A stretch of 64,000 bases of DNA from Isoetes taiwanensis. Lineage: Eukaryota > Streptophyta > Lycopodiopsida > Isoetales > Isoetaceae. Below are positions 46,740 to 56,556 of this stretch, piece after piece (positions within the stretch are counted from its first letter, which is position 1; each line of letters opens with the position of its first letter). The stretch lies in NCBI GenBank assembly GCA_021234155.1, contig JAJEKV010000046.1:5339012-5403011 (forward strand), read 5' to 3'. The notes under the pieces are model-generated. The model made no database searches. It saw only the letters and a list, made by a program, of their open reading frames with translations, and had not been told where the DNA came from. Made by a program: the position numbers and the translations under genes.

Positions 46740-47561
46740 GCAGCTTGCTCCATGAAAGAAGGGAAGGGAAGGATGGTCTATCAAGCGCATGAATGAGGCT
46801 CTTCGCATGCTAGATTGCAAAGAGATCTTAACAATAAAAGAAGCTGCAAGAATTTTTGACATACTTGTTTCTAGTATACGAAATTGAATGAGGGGCATCT
46901 ATAACAAGAAGGCTGGCCAAGAACCTAGGTGTTTGAGTAAGGAGCAGGAAAAGGAGCTGAAAGAATGGGCATTAGATAGAGTAGCAGCAGGCTTGGGGGT
47001 TACTTTGGATCAATTCAAACTGAAAGCCACAAAATTGTGTGAAGGCAAAGGTACATTGTGGGTGAATGCGCAACCAGGAGATATATAAGTGGTGAAAATT
47101 ATTCAAGAAAAGGCATCCCGATGTTGCACTAAGATCAAGGAGGACTTTGGATGTATCGAGAGCAAGAGCTATGAATCCTACAAAACTAAGGCCCTTCTAC
47201 ACAACATTGGAAGAGGTTTATAGCCACTTTAATTTTGAGTCGGACCACATTTGGAACGCAGATGAAACTGATTCAATCAAGGAAGATTAGTGGTTTGAGG
47301 GTTGTTGTAAGAAAAGGAAGTAGGGTTGTCCATGAGATAGTCATGCAAAATCGTGAACGGGAGGCTGTCTTAGCCTGCTGCAATGCCTCAGGTAATGTTA
47401 TTCCTAGCTACTACATCTTCAAAGGCATTAGACTTAGGGCTAATCATGTTGCCAATTGTGAGGTTGGGGCTGGTATATCAATTCAGCCGGAGGCATGGAT
47501 GACTACAAAGTTATTCATGGCTTGGTTGAGAGAGCATTTTAAGCCTAATGTGCCTGGAGAG
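46740..47561 (+). pseudogene. Pogo/Tigger-like (DDE_1) transposase remnant
   Basis: The plus-strand reading starts with a psq-type helix-turn-helix (MNEALRMLDCKEILTIKEAA, RIFDILVSSIRN, then TGA where Trp is expected). It continues RCLSKEQEKELKEWALDRVA and then, after shifts, HIWNADET (the first Asp region of the DDE core) and GSRVVHEIVMQNREREAVLA, CCNASGNVIPSYYIFKGIRL, WLREHFKPNVPG. The enzyme would cut and paste its own element. Three kinds of damage are present: a TGA in the HTH, frameshifts between 47090 and 47280, and loss of the rest of the core where a gypsy LTR starts at 47562. The later catalytic acids are missing. Confidence 0.8.
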
Positions 47562-47766
47562 TGTCATGAACCTACTCAAAAAACAAGGAAAATACGTGGA
47601 AAATATGCAAGAAATACGGAAGAAATACTTAAAGATCGCAAAAGAATCTGATATATGAAATGAATCAATAATAAGAAGAAATTAAGGTGTTGTGAATACA
47701 AGACAGATGCCTAGAAGGTTTAAGATCAAGGCGGAACCGAATGGTTTGACAAGAAAGATGCTCTCC

Positions 47767-47773
47767 TTATATA
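47767..47773 (-). promoter_or_regulatory. TATA box of the LTR promoter
   Basis: On the minus strand the sequence tatataagg lies about 317 nt from the LTR's upstream end (48084), downstream of the heat-shock element, where a U3 promoter is expected. Confidence 0.6.
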
Positions 47774-47843
47774 TCTAAACCAACTACCGTGATCAAGGCC
47801 ACCTAATGAGGAGATCGCGCTTATGTCACAAGATGCATTTAGG

Positions 47844-47866
47844 TTCTAGAACATTCTAGAACCTTC
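47844..47866 (-). promoter_or_regulatory. Perfect heat-shock element in the LTR
   Basis: Five alternating pentamer modules without a mismatch: TTC-TA-GAA-CA-TTC-TA-GAA-CC-TTC. It lies 71 bp upstream of the LTR's TATA box in the element's orientation. Such arrays bind trimeric heat-shock factors. Confidence 0.75.
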
Positions 47867-48084
47867 GAGACAAATTCCCCAGCTATATGAGGAAGACGTG
47901 ATGAATGTTCGAATAAATATTGGTAGTGCACTTGGCAAGAGGTGTATGACTCGGCGAACTCGAAGGTTGCGGTAGTTCAAACCCTCGCCTTGTGCAACTG
48001 GCTCCTTTTGCATCCGTAGGATTTACTCATCTTGTACATACGGCATAATGATCGTATGACATTAACACTGTGATGGTCGCCACA

Positions 48085-49560
48085 CCATCCCCTCCGACAC
48101 GAGTCCTCTAAGTCAATGAGTACTCAAACTTGGCTTTGTTCGTAATCTGCAGAAACTCCGCGAATTTTGTCAGCGATTAGTCGATTTCTGTGCCCTGTGT
48201 TCTATCACTTGGCGAGTAACCTTCCCAATCAACAAAGTAATACAATCGTCGATGGAGAAACTTGAGTCCAGAATCTCGAACCTCGAACCTCATGATCATC
48301 AATCTCGACTGCGGTGGAGGGGTGAGGTACCTTTCGATCCGGAATGGATTCGCCCATATAGGGTTCTAACAAAGACACATGGAACACTGGGTGAAGCCGA
48401 ACCGATGTATGGAAGTTCCATTTAAAAGCAGATCACCAACCTTGCTAATGATCCGATAGACCCAAGCGCCTTGTGAGTCGAGCTTGTTACAGGGCGAAGC
48501 CGCTTCATAAATCCCCGGACGCAAGAGCCAAACAACAAGATCACCAACTGCAAAATGAGGAGCGCTCGACGATGCTGATCCGCATGATAACGATAACGTG
48601 CTTTGGGCCTGGAGAAGATGGTGCCGAAGATCATCCCGGAGCATGCGAGCTTCTCGAAATTGCCCCCAGACTGGATTGACCGAATCATATCCAGGAGCAA
48701 TCAAAGACCACCGGGATGCACAGCGCCGAAATTATTAAAGAAATCTGAGTCTCGCCTCGGAGGCATGGATGTAATTATTATGTTGTGGGCCCCCGCCAAC
48801 TAGCCAATCAACCCGCTCATCCTACTGAGCACTGATGAAGCATCGCAAATACTACTCAAGGGTTTGATTAAGGCGGCCCACCGTCCATTGGTCTCTGGGT
48901 GATGTCCGAAGAGAGCGAACGTTCCAATATGCAAGAGTTGCAATAATAGACGCTTCCAAAAACTGGCAACAAATTGAGGTCATGGTCAATGATAATGTTA
49001 TCCGGTAAGCCATGGAGTCAACCACCTCAAGCAAGAGAACTGGGCCGTGGCTTCACTAGAGATAGAAGTGCTGCATGAAATGAATGTGCCATCTTTGGAA
49101 AACTACTAACAACAATAAGGATGGTATCATGGCCCGGTGAGGATGGAAGCTCGATAATGAAATCCATCGAAATACTCTTCCAAGGACCGCGAACTGTAAA
49201 GGCTGAAGTGTGCCATGAGGAAGATGCCTGAACTTGGTTCGACAAAGAGATGTCACAGATCAATAAAGCTTCGATGGTGAGCGACGAAGATTCGCCACCA
49301 ATACTCGACTAATAAGTTCAAGAGTCTTGGCTACTCCAAAGTGTCCCACATAGGTGAATCATGGCAAGCCTCAAGAACATGAAGCCTCTGAGCACCATCC
49401 GCACATATAGAAGCCCACTGTGGAGGAGAAGTCCATCACAGACTCAAAACGACCAGCAGTCTGATCCCATCCGCCGAGAGATGATGCAGCGCCTGCTGGT
49501 GTGAGAATACATCTTGAGCCAATGGATCGGAGGGTATCGTATCTCAATGGCTAAGAAGAT
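48085..49560 (-). pseudogene. Ty3/gypsy (chromovirus-type) integrase and chromodomain remnant
   Basis: Minus-strand order: an H2C2-like zinc region (about 49380-49270, GHFGVAKTLELISRV); integrase core PWKSISMDFIIELPSSPGHD, TILIVVSSFPKMAH (about 49190-49080); a later core piece with DQWTVGRLNQTLE (about 48900); the C-terminal domain FREARMLRDDLRHHLLQAQ, HFAVGDLV and YRIISKVGDLLLNG (48660-48420); then VREVRDSGLKFLHRRLYYFV and DWEGYSPSD (about 48280-48200), chromodomain-like. The frame shifts repeatedly. No reverse transcriptase or gag is left upstream, so only the 3' end of the element survives. Confidence 0.8.
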
Positions 49561-50601
49561 TAGCTTCCCCAAATTATCTATTAGAGGTATTATATAATCA
49601 TATGTCAATGGTCAATAAGACCAAACATAGTGGTGCCTAGATTCGAAGACCCTACATTATATATAGATTATGTCTCCATGTTGAATAAAATATGTTTATT
49701 TACAGGATCAAAAACTTTGTCAACACTATTCTCCATAATGAGAATCCATGGCATTGGGGCAAGTGGCATCTTGTTGGTCAATGCTTCCAGGAGTAGCAGA
49801 TACAAAAGAATCTACTTCTTGCAAGGGAATGCATGAAATGGTTGGTCATGTGAGTGACATGTTTGGTGTGCATTATTTTTGACATTTTGCGAGAATTTTG
49901 TTGACGAGAAGAATCTATTGCACGATTGTATATTCAAGAATAGAACGTAAAACAAACGAATATAAGATGGTTTCATTTTATCATAAAGCAATCCTCAAAA
50001 AGGAAAGTAATGATGTTGTATTATATAAACTTTAATCGTGTAAGGGTGAGATTATAATACAGTCGGTAATATGTAAGGGCCAATAAAGACCCTATTCAGA
50101 ATGGCCGAAAATATAAATTTAAGATAAATGGATAAATAGATAGTATTTTTACGTCATGCCACATTGGCAGCATCCATGAGGACATATGACGGACCCAGAG
50201 ACTTTGAATACATAGATAAAGCAAATGAACTATTCTATGGAACCCTATGTCAACGAAAAATTGGACTTCCATTGCTGTAGCTATAGTATATTTCAAACAA
50301 TGAAGGAGACAGGTGGCATTGACTATCGGCCAGTCCATTCAACGAAACGAAGTATTATTGCTGGGTCTAGAACGCGTAGCAACTGCAACGAAACTGTACA
50401 AAAGCTGGTCAATACATTACAATTGAACTCTTCAACACCTCAAGCTACGGCTCATCAATATATAATACACCAAAGGAGAGGGATTTCAACGGAAGCGCAG
50501 CATCACATCGGAGAAAAACAGAGATATCTGATCCGACCCAAAACTTCAAACAGATTTTGAAATCTGTTTTAATTTAACCGACATCTGCAATCAATCTGCA
50601 A
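49561..50601. other. No gene; probable upstream region of the next gene
   Basis: AT-rich sequence with only short frames. A 111-codon plus-strand frame (50225-50560) ends just before the CDS at 50602 and has no domain. It is probably leader or promoter DNA. Confidence 0.45.
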
Positions 50602-51030
50602 ATGGCCGGATTTGGGTTATCCTCCAGTTCGGGATATTCGCGCATTGAAGAAGGCAGGCGGAAGTACCAGAGGCTCCAAAAGGACGGAGCAGTGCGGCGC
50701 CGGAGTAAGGCGCTTCAGTTGGGCGTTCCTAAGAAGAGGAAATTTGTTTGCAAAATTCGCATCTCTCCCAAGCTCAGCCTTCTTCGGTTGCTATCTCCAA
50801 AGAAATTGCTGGTCAGAATCAGAGATGCTTACATTAATATGATGATGGGTGTTGCTTCAAAAAGTGAAATTAGCATGCTTGCTGTCGCAAAGGATCGTGC
50901 TGCCTTTGCTGCCAATAATGAGCTTCGCTATGGCGAGTTGCAGAGAGTTTACTGGAATTATTTGCAGCGATCTGTCCGTGAAGGAAGATTGGTGCTTAAC
51001 CTTGATGAGCTTCAAGCGAAACTAGATTGA
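50602..51030 (+). CDS. Small basic conserved plant-type protein, function unknown
   Basis: Intact single-exon frame of 142 residues. The start ATG lies in aatggccgga (purine at +4) and is followed by MAGFGLSSSSGYSRIEEGRR. The N-terminal third is basic (KYQRLQKDGAVRRRSKALQL). The centre carries a motif usual in a family of small plant proteins: KIRISPKLSLLRLLSPKKLL, then VRIRDAYINMMMGVASK. The C-terminus is a charged helix (ELRYGELQRVYWNYLQRSVR). I see no signal peptide or membrane segment. The molecular role of this family is not known to me. It is the only nuclear frame here that combines a clean reading frame, a family-like motif and codon use unlike the AT-rich flanks. It sits 670 bp left of the plastid insertion. 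Confidence 0.7.
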   Translation: MAGFGLSSSSGYSRIEEGRRKYQRLQKDGAVRRRSKALQLGVPKKRKFVCKIRISPKLSLLRLLSPKKLLVRIRDAYINMMMGVASKSEISMLAVAKDRAAFAANNELRYGELQRVYWNYLQRSVREGRLVLNLDELQAKLD

Positions 51031-51699
51031 ATATAAACTGAACACTTATCAAGATCAAGCTCCTTTGCTGCAGAGAATACAGTTGGCTTTTTTGTTTTTT
51101 CCACAATGCTGTTCTGTCAAAAAGTTCCTTCATTGTAAAATTGTAGTGAAGGTGAAGTATTTGTACATTATAAAAACGACTTCTATAATATGATTATTTG
51201 CCAAAAATTCTTTGTAAGCGACTGTTCCATAATATGCAAGATTCTATTCCGTTGAACTTAGGCTGCTAGTTAAAAACTTTTGTCTCCAGCATGATGTTGC
51301 CAAAAACAATTTGCTTGAAGTTAAACATCATTTTGCCTTACACTCCCTGAAAATTTGCCAACAGTTACTTGAAGGTTCCACGACAACAAGAGAGACCATG
51401 ATTTTCGCATTTCACTAAGTCCAAATCTTTTGATGTGGCACCCAAAATCAGTGCTTTTACTCCGGGGCAAGATCACCCCGGAATATTTTTTTTTCATGCT
51501 TCTAAGATATCAAATCATATACTGTTCTTAAGAACACTTCCGGAGTTGTAGTGGAATCATGAGTCTGGAATCAAACTTAGAATAGAAAAGAAAAAGTGAC
51601 AGTCTCGTAATGGAATCTGGGCCTAAACGTATCTATCTTTCAATCGGGTGAGATTTCAACTGGCATTTGGAAAACTTTTAATTGCAAGCCAATGTAGTT
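51031..51699. other. 3' flank of the small basic gene; no other gene
   Basis: AT-rich DNA with possible polyadenylation-type words; no open frame of note. The plastid homology starts at about 51700. Confidence 0.5.
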
Positions 51700-51702
51700 T
51701 GG

Positions 51703-52026
51703 GGAGCTAGTAATCGTAAATATGCGAATATTGGTGATGCAACTATAGCTGTGGTTGGAGAAGCAGTACCGAATATGCCTCCCAAAAAATCGGGAATAGT
51801 TAGAGCTGCAGTTGTACGTACCCGTAAAGAACTCAAACGTGACAATGGAATGATTATACGATTTGATGACAACGCAGCAGTTGTCATCAATAAGGAGGGG
51901 AATCCAAAAGGAACTCGAGTTTTTGGTCCGATTGCCCGAGAATTAAGAGAATTTGATTCTACTCAAATAGTTTCATTAGCTCCCGAAGTATCACGAATAA
52001 CAAAAGATCATATAGTTCTACAATAA
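51703..52026 (+). pseudogene. rpl14: rpl14, 5'-truncated
   Basis: Plastid ribosomal protein L14 (large subunit). From 51703 the frame reads [60 protein letters not shown] and [19 protein letters not shown], the familiar L14 sequence, with an extra tail of about 11 residues after APEV. The first ~30 residues, including the start, are missing. The ATG of the open frame at 51682 lies in nuclear sequence. Truncation marks the left end of the plastid insertion. Remaining codons are open. Confidence 0.88.
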
Positions 52027-52359
52027 ACAATATTTGAATGGTTTCGATAATCAAAAACTGGAATAATATAATGTATATAATAATAATAATAATAATATAT
52101 GGTTGAGTTATTGCCAGCCGCCAATTTATCTTTCGAACCATGAACCGAAGTTACTCTCGAAAAAATGGAATTTTCTAAGATATTCCAACTGCTTGATTAG
52201 TTATTTTATTGTGTCTCCTATTACTTGATGGAGAAAGAAAAATATATGTATTTTTTTTTTTTTTAATCAATTTAGAGATTGTGCTTCGGGCATAGCATAT
52301 TCCTTCAAAAAGACTTATTAAATTAAAATGTTTATTCATATCAATAATAACCAGTTTTC

Positions 52360-52761
52360 ACGGGTAACGACACCATTGCTAATATGATTACCTCTATAGG
52401 GAATGCTAACCTAAGGAAGGCAGAAACGGTTCGAGTACCAGCTACTAATATCACTAGAAACATTGGAAGAATTCCTTTACAAGAAGGTTCTGTGGAAAAC
52501 CTTGGTGAACATCGGGAAGGTACAAACAACTGTTTTTTAGTTCTAACCCTGGGATATCAGGGAGGGAAGAAAAAACCATACATAACTGCTTTGAGATGTA
52601 TTAGCAGACCCGGCTTAAGAATATATTCTAACTATAGGGAGATTCCTGAAGTCTCGGGTGGAACGGGAATGGCAATTCTTTCTACTTCCCGCGGAATTAT
52701 GACAGATCGAGAAGCTCGACAGAGGCAAATTGGGGGAGAGATACTATGTTATGTATGGTAA
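52360..52761 (+). CDS. rps8: rps8, open, ACG start
   Basis: Plastid ribosomal protein S8. The family start (M-G-N-D-T-I-A) is present at 52360 as ACG GGT AAC GAC, so a C-to-U edit would be needed to make ATG. The frame is then open for 133 residues to 52761: [63 protein letters not shown]. Length and C-terminus are normal. The later in-frame ATG (52384) would remove conserved residues and is rejected. In nuclear location it would not be edited or targeted, so functionally it is a fossil copy even though the frame is intact. Confidence 0.88.
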   Translation, partial: TGNDTIANMITSIGNANLRKAETVRVPATNITRNIGRIPLQEGSVENLGEHREGTNNCFLVLTLGYQGGKKKPYITALRCISRPGLRIYSNYREIPEVSGGTGMAILSTSRGIMTDREARQRQIGGEILCYVW

Positions 52762-52875
52762 CTCATCCACATCTTTAATTCATTATTCCATATGGTAAAT
52801 CTCTTTTATCAAATAAGAACTAACTAATACTTTATAAATTTATATTAGTTAATTCGAAAAAAGATTTTCCTTTTG

Positions 52876-53096
52876 ATGAAGAAACAGAGTTTGGTTGACA
52901 TAGAGTTGTAGTTACTGAATCACTTCCCGATGCCATGTTCCGAGTCTGTTCATATAATGGATGTAAAGTTTCAACTCATGTTCCAAAAAAGATTAGACAT
53001 AATTATATATGAATATTATCAGGAATAGAGTGAAAATGGAATCCAATCTTTATTTATGATTCAAACAAAGGACGTATAATCTATAGACATCATTGA
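52876..53096 (+). pseudogene. infA: infA, frameshifted
   Basis: Translation initiation factor IF-1. It starts ATGAAGAAACAGAGT (MKKQSLVDI) at 52876, then after a 1-nt loss near 52908 [34 protein letters not shown] in another frame. A TGA follows at 53006 where Arg is expected, then a further shift before NKGRIIYRHH and a stop at 53096. Order and size match IF-1 (about 73 codons). infA is often lost from plastomes, so decay may predate transfer. Confidence 0.8.
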
Positions 53097-53229
53097 ATGA
53101 TCAGGTCCTCTTGAATTTTTTTTGTAATATTGGATATAGAGAATAATAAACGAAAGGAAATAAATTGTCATAACGAACAAAATCTGCATTCTCTATATCA
53201 GTGATTATATCGAAATAAGGACTACAAAC

Positions 53230-53343
53230 ACGAAAATTCGTGCTTCTGTTCGTAAAATTTGTGAAAATCGTCGACTAATTCGTAGACGAGGACGAATCAT
53301 GGTGGTTTGTTCCGATCCGAAGCACAAGCAAAGGCAAGGATAA
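53230..53343 (+). CDS. rpl36: rpl36, open, ACG start
   Basis: Ribosomal protein L36, 37 residues. It begins ACG AAA ATT CGT (family start MKIR). [20 protein letters not shown] and [13 protein letters not shown] follow. At the second zinc-ribbon position the family has Cys, and here it is CGT (Arg): a C-to-U edit to TGT would restore the CxxC zinc site, as would the edit of the ACG start. Complete length. Confidence 0.88.
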   Translation, partial: TKIRASVRKICENRRLIRRRGRIMVVCSDPKHKQRQG

Positions 53344-53465
53344 TCATCTTTATTTATCTTTCCGCACAAAACAAAATTTTTATTTTTCTCTTAATCTTTT
53401 GAATCATATACAATTACTCTGTATAAATCACTTCCAATCCCATATAATAACTATTATTCTCATAC

Positions 53466-53879
53466 ATGGAAATGGGAACAACGCCAAGACTTATTAGAAA
53501 GATTAGTAATCTACGTGGAGGTAAACGTGGGAGAATACCCAAGGGTGTTATTCACATTCGAGCAAGTTTTAATAATACCATTGTTACTGTTACGGATGTG
53601 AGAGGACAAGTTGTTTCTTGGTCCTCCGCCGGTGCCTGTGGATTCAAGGGTGCAAAAAAAAGTACACCATTTGCCGCTCAGACTGCAGCGGAAAATGCTA
53701 TTCGTACGTTGATTGATCGGGGTATGGGACAAGCAGAAGTCGTGGTAACTGGTCCGGGTCCGGGAAGAGATACAGCATTACGAGCTATTTGTGGAAGTGG
53801 TTTGGCACTGAGTCTCGTACGTGACATAACCCCTATGCCCCATAACGGATGTAGACCTCCTAAAAAGAGATGTATATAA
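53466..53879 (+). CDS. rps11: rps11, open
   Basis: Plastid ribosomal protein S11, 137 residues from ATG at 53466 (or the second ATG two codons on). Family landmarks: [72 protein letters not shown] and [14 protein letters not shown]. At two positions where the family has Arg (after ALRAI, and near the C-terminus after KKR) the codon is TGT (Cys). U-to-C editing or C-to-T decay could account for this. Frame intact. Confidence 0.88.
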   Translation: MEMGTTPRLIRKISNLRGGKRGRIPKGVIHIRASFNNTIVTVTDVRGQVVSWSSAGACGFKGAKKSTPFAAQTAAENAIRTLIDRGMGQAEVVVTGPGPGRDTALRAICGSGLALSLVRDITPMPHNGCRPPKKRCI

Positions 53880-53898
53880 TATTGAAGGAACAGCGATT

Positions 53899-54885
53899 GT
53901 GAATAGTACGAATAAAGTACCGCTATCTGCTAAATCTGCATATTGGAAGTGCATCGAATCTAAAATTGAAAATGAGCGTCTTCATCATAGTCGTTTCATT
54001 ATATCCCCACTTGGAATTGGTCAAGCTAATACTCTAGGAATCGCCATGCGCAGAGCATCACTTGGGGAATTGGAAGGAACATGTATCACTTCTGCAAAAT
54101 TTGAAAAAATAATCCATGAATATTCTACAGTAGTAGGTATTCAAGAATCAGTACATGATACTTTAATTAATTTAAAAGAGATTGTGCTTAGAAGCAATTC
54201 TTCTGAAATTCAAAAAGCATATATATCTATCATTGGACCCGGAGAGGTAACTGCTCAAGATATTATATTACCACCTTCTATTGAAATAATTGATCCTGCA
54301 TAACATATAGCCACTCTTACTAAAAAGATTCATTTGAATATTGAATTGAGAATTGAAAGAGATCGTGGATATCGTAGACAAAATATAGTAAAGTCTCAAG
54401 ATGGAAATTTTCCTCTGAATGCTGTATTTATGCCTATTCGAAATGTGAATTATAGTATTCATTGTTTCGAAAGCCACGACAAGAAAATAATGAAAGAGAT
54501 GCTTTTGCTCGAGATATGGACCAATGGGAGTATCACTCCCAGAGAAGCAATTTATGAAGCTTCTCGAAGTTTGATCAACTTATTTATTCCTTTTTTACAT
54601 GCGGAAAACGGGGAAAAGATTTATGGAATGGGGAATATAAATGAATCTAATGCGTTGTCTTGTTCCGTTCTTCCTCCTATGTCGATTCAGGTAGATCAGA
54701 TGGCAAAAGAAGTTACTTTCAGACATATCTTTATCGACCAATTGGAATTACCCCCGAGAGCTTATAACTGTCTTAAAAGAATTAATGTACATACGATATC
54801 AGACCTTCTAGATTATAGTCAAGATGATCTAATGAAAATTAAGAATTTTGGAATCAAATCTGTTGAACAAGTATTGGTGCTTTAG
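53899..54885 (+). pseudogene. rpoA: rpoA, full length with one in-frame TAA
   Basis: Alpha subunit of the plastid-encoded RNA polymerase. The first part (53899-54300) has [40 protein letters not shown] and [20 protein letters not shown]. It stops at TAA (54301-54303) after EIIDPA, then continues in the same frame with HIATLTKKIHLNIE to 54885, through EIWTNGSITPREAIYEASRS and the C-terminal NCLKRINVHTISDLLDYSQD. The family has Gln (CAA) at the TAA, so one base separates stop from sense. No frameshift. Start: GTG at 53899 or ACG at 53908; the true start is unclear. It either needs U-to-C editing or is a C-to-T nuclear mutation. Confidence 0.85.
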
Positions 54886-55194
54886 AAATGTTTTAAATAA
54901 GTCAATGAAAACTTGGTTCAATAAATAACTCATTCATGTTTCTCTTCGAAGAAAAACAAACTACGGTTGATTCAAATCATAGTGAGAAAGATCAAATGGA
55001 ATAACCGAAATCACTCCATTTGAATTTATTAAAAAACTTCTATTTCTTATATAATTGGAATTTATTGAATCTTTGATATATCTAGGATTATTTGCTTGAA
55101 GCAAGTCCTCCTGATATGAGACTAGAAGGAAAAAATTTTTCACAGGAAAAATTGAACAATCAAATCAAGTAATTAATCTTGAATCGAATGATTG

Positions 55195-55670
55195 ATCTTG
55201 GAAAGACCTGAGTATAGAGACGATCAATGGGTAAAGCTGCCCTAATACTCTAACCAAAGAGCTACTGAGTACCAATTGAAAACTGTTGTAGCTACCGGAC
55301 GACGAAATGGATTCTGGAAATTTATTAACATTTCTGAAAGGGTACTGCTCAGAGGATCCTGCGGGTACTGCGGCCATTAAAAGAACGCCCAATAATTTAT
55401 TAGGCACTGTACGGAGTATCTGAAATACCGGAAAGAAATACCATTCAGGCAATATTTCCAAGGGAGTTGCAAATGGATTTGCAGGTTCACCGATCATTGA
55501 GGGTTCTGGGACTGCTGAACCTACAGTACATGCAATGGTACCTAAGATCACTACCGGAAAAATATATAAAAGATCGTTAGGCCAAGCGGGTTCTCCATAA
55601 TAATTATGTCCCATACCTTTAGCCAATTTAGCTCTCAATACAGGATCACTTAAGTCAGGTTTTTTTGTTA
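55195..55670 (-). pseudogene. petD: petD exon 2, frameshifted C-terminus
   Basis: Cytochrome b6f subunit IV. Exon 2 from 55670 reads [40 protein letters not shown], then [20 protein letters not shown], where family Leu residues are Ser and Pro (unedited C-to-U sites), then [20 protein letters not shown]. After AAVPAG the frame breaks several times (pieces VNKF, VATTVF, VALWL, ALPID appear in different frames). The remaining 3' part is at least three indels from sense. Confidence 0.85.
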
Positions 55671-55699
55671 TCGGGATAGGCAAATTTGGATCTATTCTT

Positions 55700-55755
55700 C
55701 TTCCCATAGAATCGGACATGAGAGATTTTTCTCATCCGGCTCAAGCAATAACTAG
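55700..55755 (-). ncRNA. petD: petD group II intron, domain V/VI region
   Basis: On the minus strand gagccggatgag...ctcatgtccgattc forms the domain V hairpin (gccg...ccg closing pair with the GAAA-like terminal loop region). The domain VI stretch ends ctatcccgat before exon 2. The intron's 5' GTGCG end was not found in the rest of the petB-petD spacer (55760-56556), which is otherwise without a gene. Confidence 0.6.
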
Positions 55756-56556
55756 AATATTTTTTTTTTCTTTTTAGGATACATAAAAATATTATATGAT
55801 CTCTAATGCTTTATTTTAGGGATTCTTTTTAAACCCCATTTTAATTTTGAATTAAATGCTCATTGTCCAAGTGGGCCATAAAATTTGGGCATTATGATCA
55901 TCAATATGCTTTTCGGACAATCTTATTCCTTATGAGTCATTTTCTTTTCCACGGAGGAACAAGGTTTTAGAACGTAATAGTATTAACTTGTTAACACTCC
56001 GGCTTATCTATCCGTTTTTTCTTTGGATCTCCCTTTTCACCTTGATGGTATTATTTTTGATTGAGATGCAAGGGAAGTGAATGTATTTCTTCACCATATT
56101 CCTTTTCTCCCAAGGAAGAAATTAAATATATTCCACTTTAACTCTACTGGATTTTGCGAAGCCTATTTGAGATTATAATTCGATCATGGAAAGTTTATCT
56201 CTCTTCCAAAACCAACGAGATTTTGTACCTGAGTTTAACCTCCTACAAGTAGGAGTTTGATCGACAGACACATTTTTATCATTGGATGTCGATGACAGAT
56301 TCAATGGAATATCCAGATAGCCGAAGTTGAATAATTCGTCACATTAATTCTGTAAATCCATCTTCTCTCTGAAAGAATCTATTTTCGACTATTCATTGGT
56401 CTGAACCCAGTACTGGAAATAGAAAACAAATTCAAGGAGATATTCTTTATTGTTTATAAAGGCTATCTATGGTAAATGGAATAATTTATCGAAAGTTGTT
56501 GTTGAGATATTATGAATATTAATCCCTATTGCGTTTCCTTTTTCCTCGCCTCGCTG

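Larger units (their letters stand above)
47562..48084 (-). mobile_element. Ty3/gypsy long terminal repeat (523 bp)
   Basis: On the minus strand it starts TGTGGCGACCATCACAG and ends GAGTAGGTTCATGACA, giving TG...CA termini with short inverted repeats (TGT/ACA). It is preceded by a purine tract (gtgtcggaggggatgg, 48085-48100), as expected for the polypurine tract next to a 3' LTR. Its outer end abuts the pogo-like transposase frame exactly where that frame breaks, so the insertion disrupted it. A partner LTR is not seen in the window. Confidence 0.75.
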
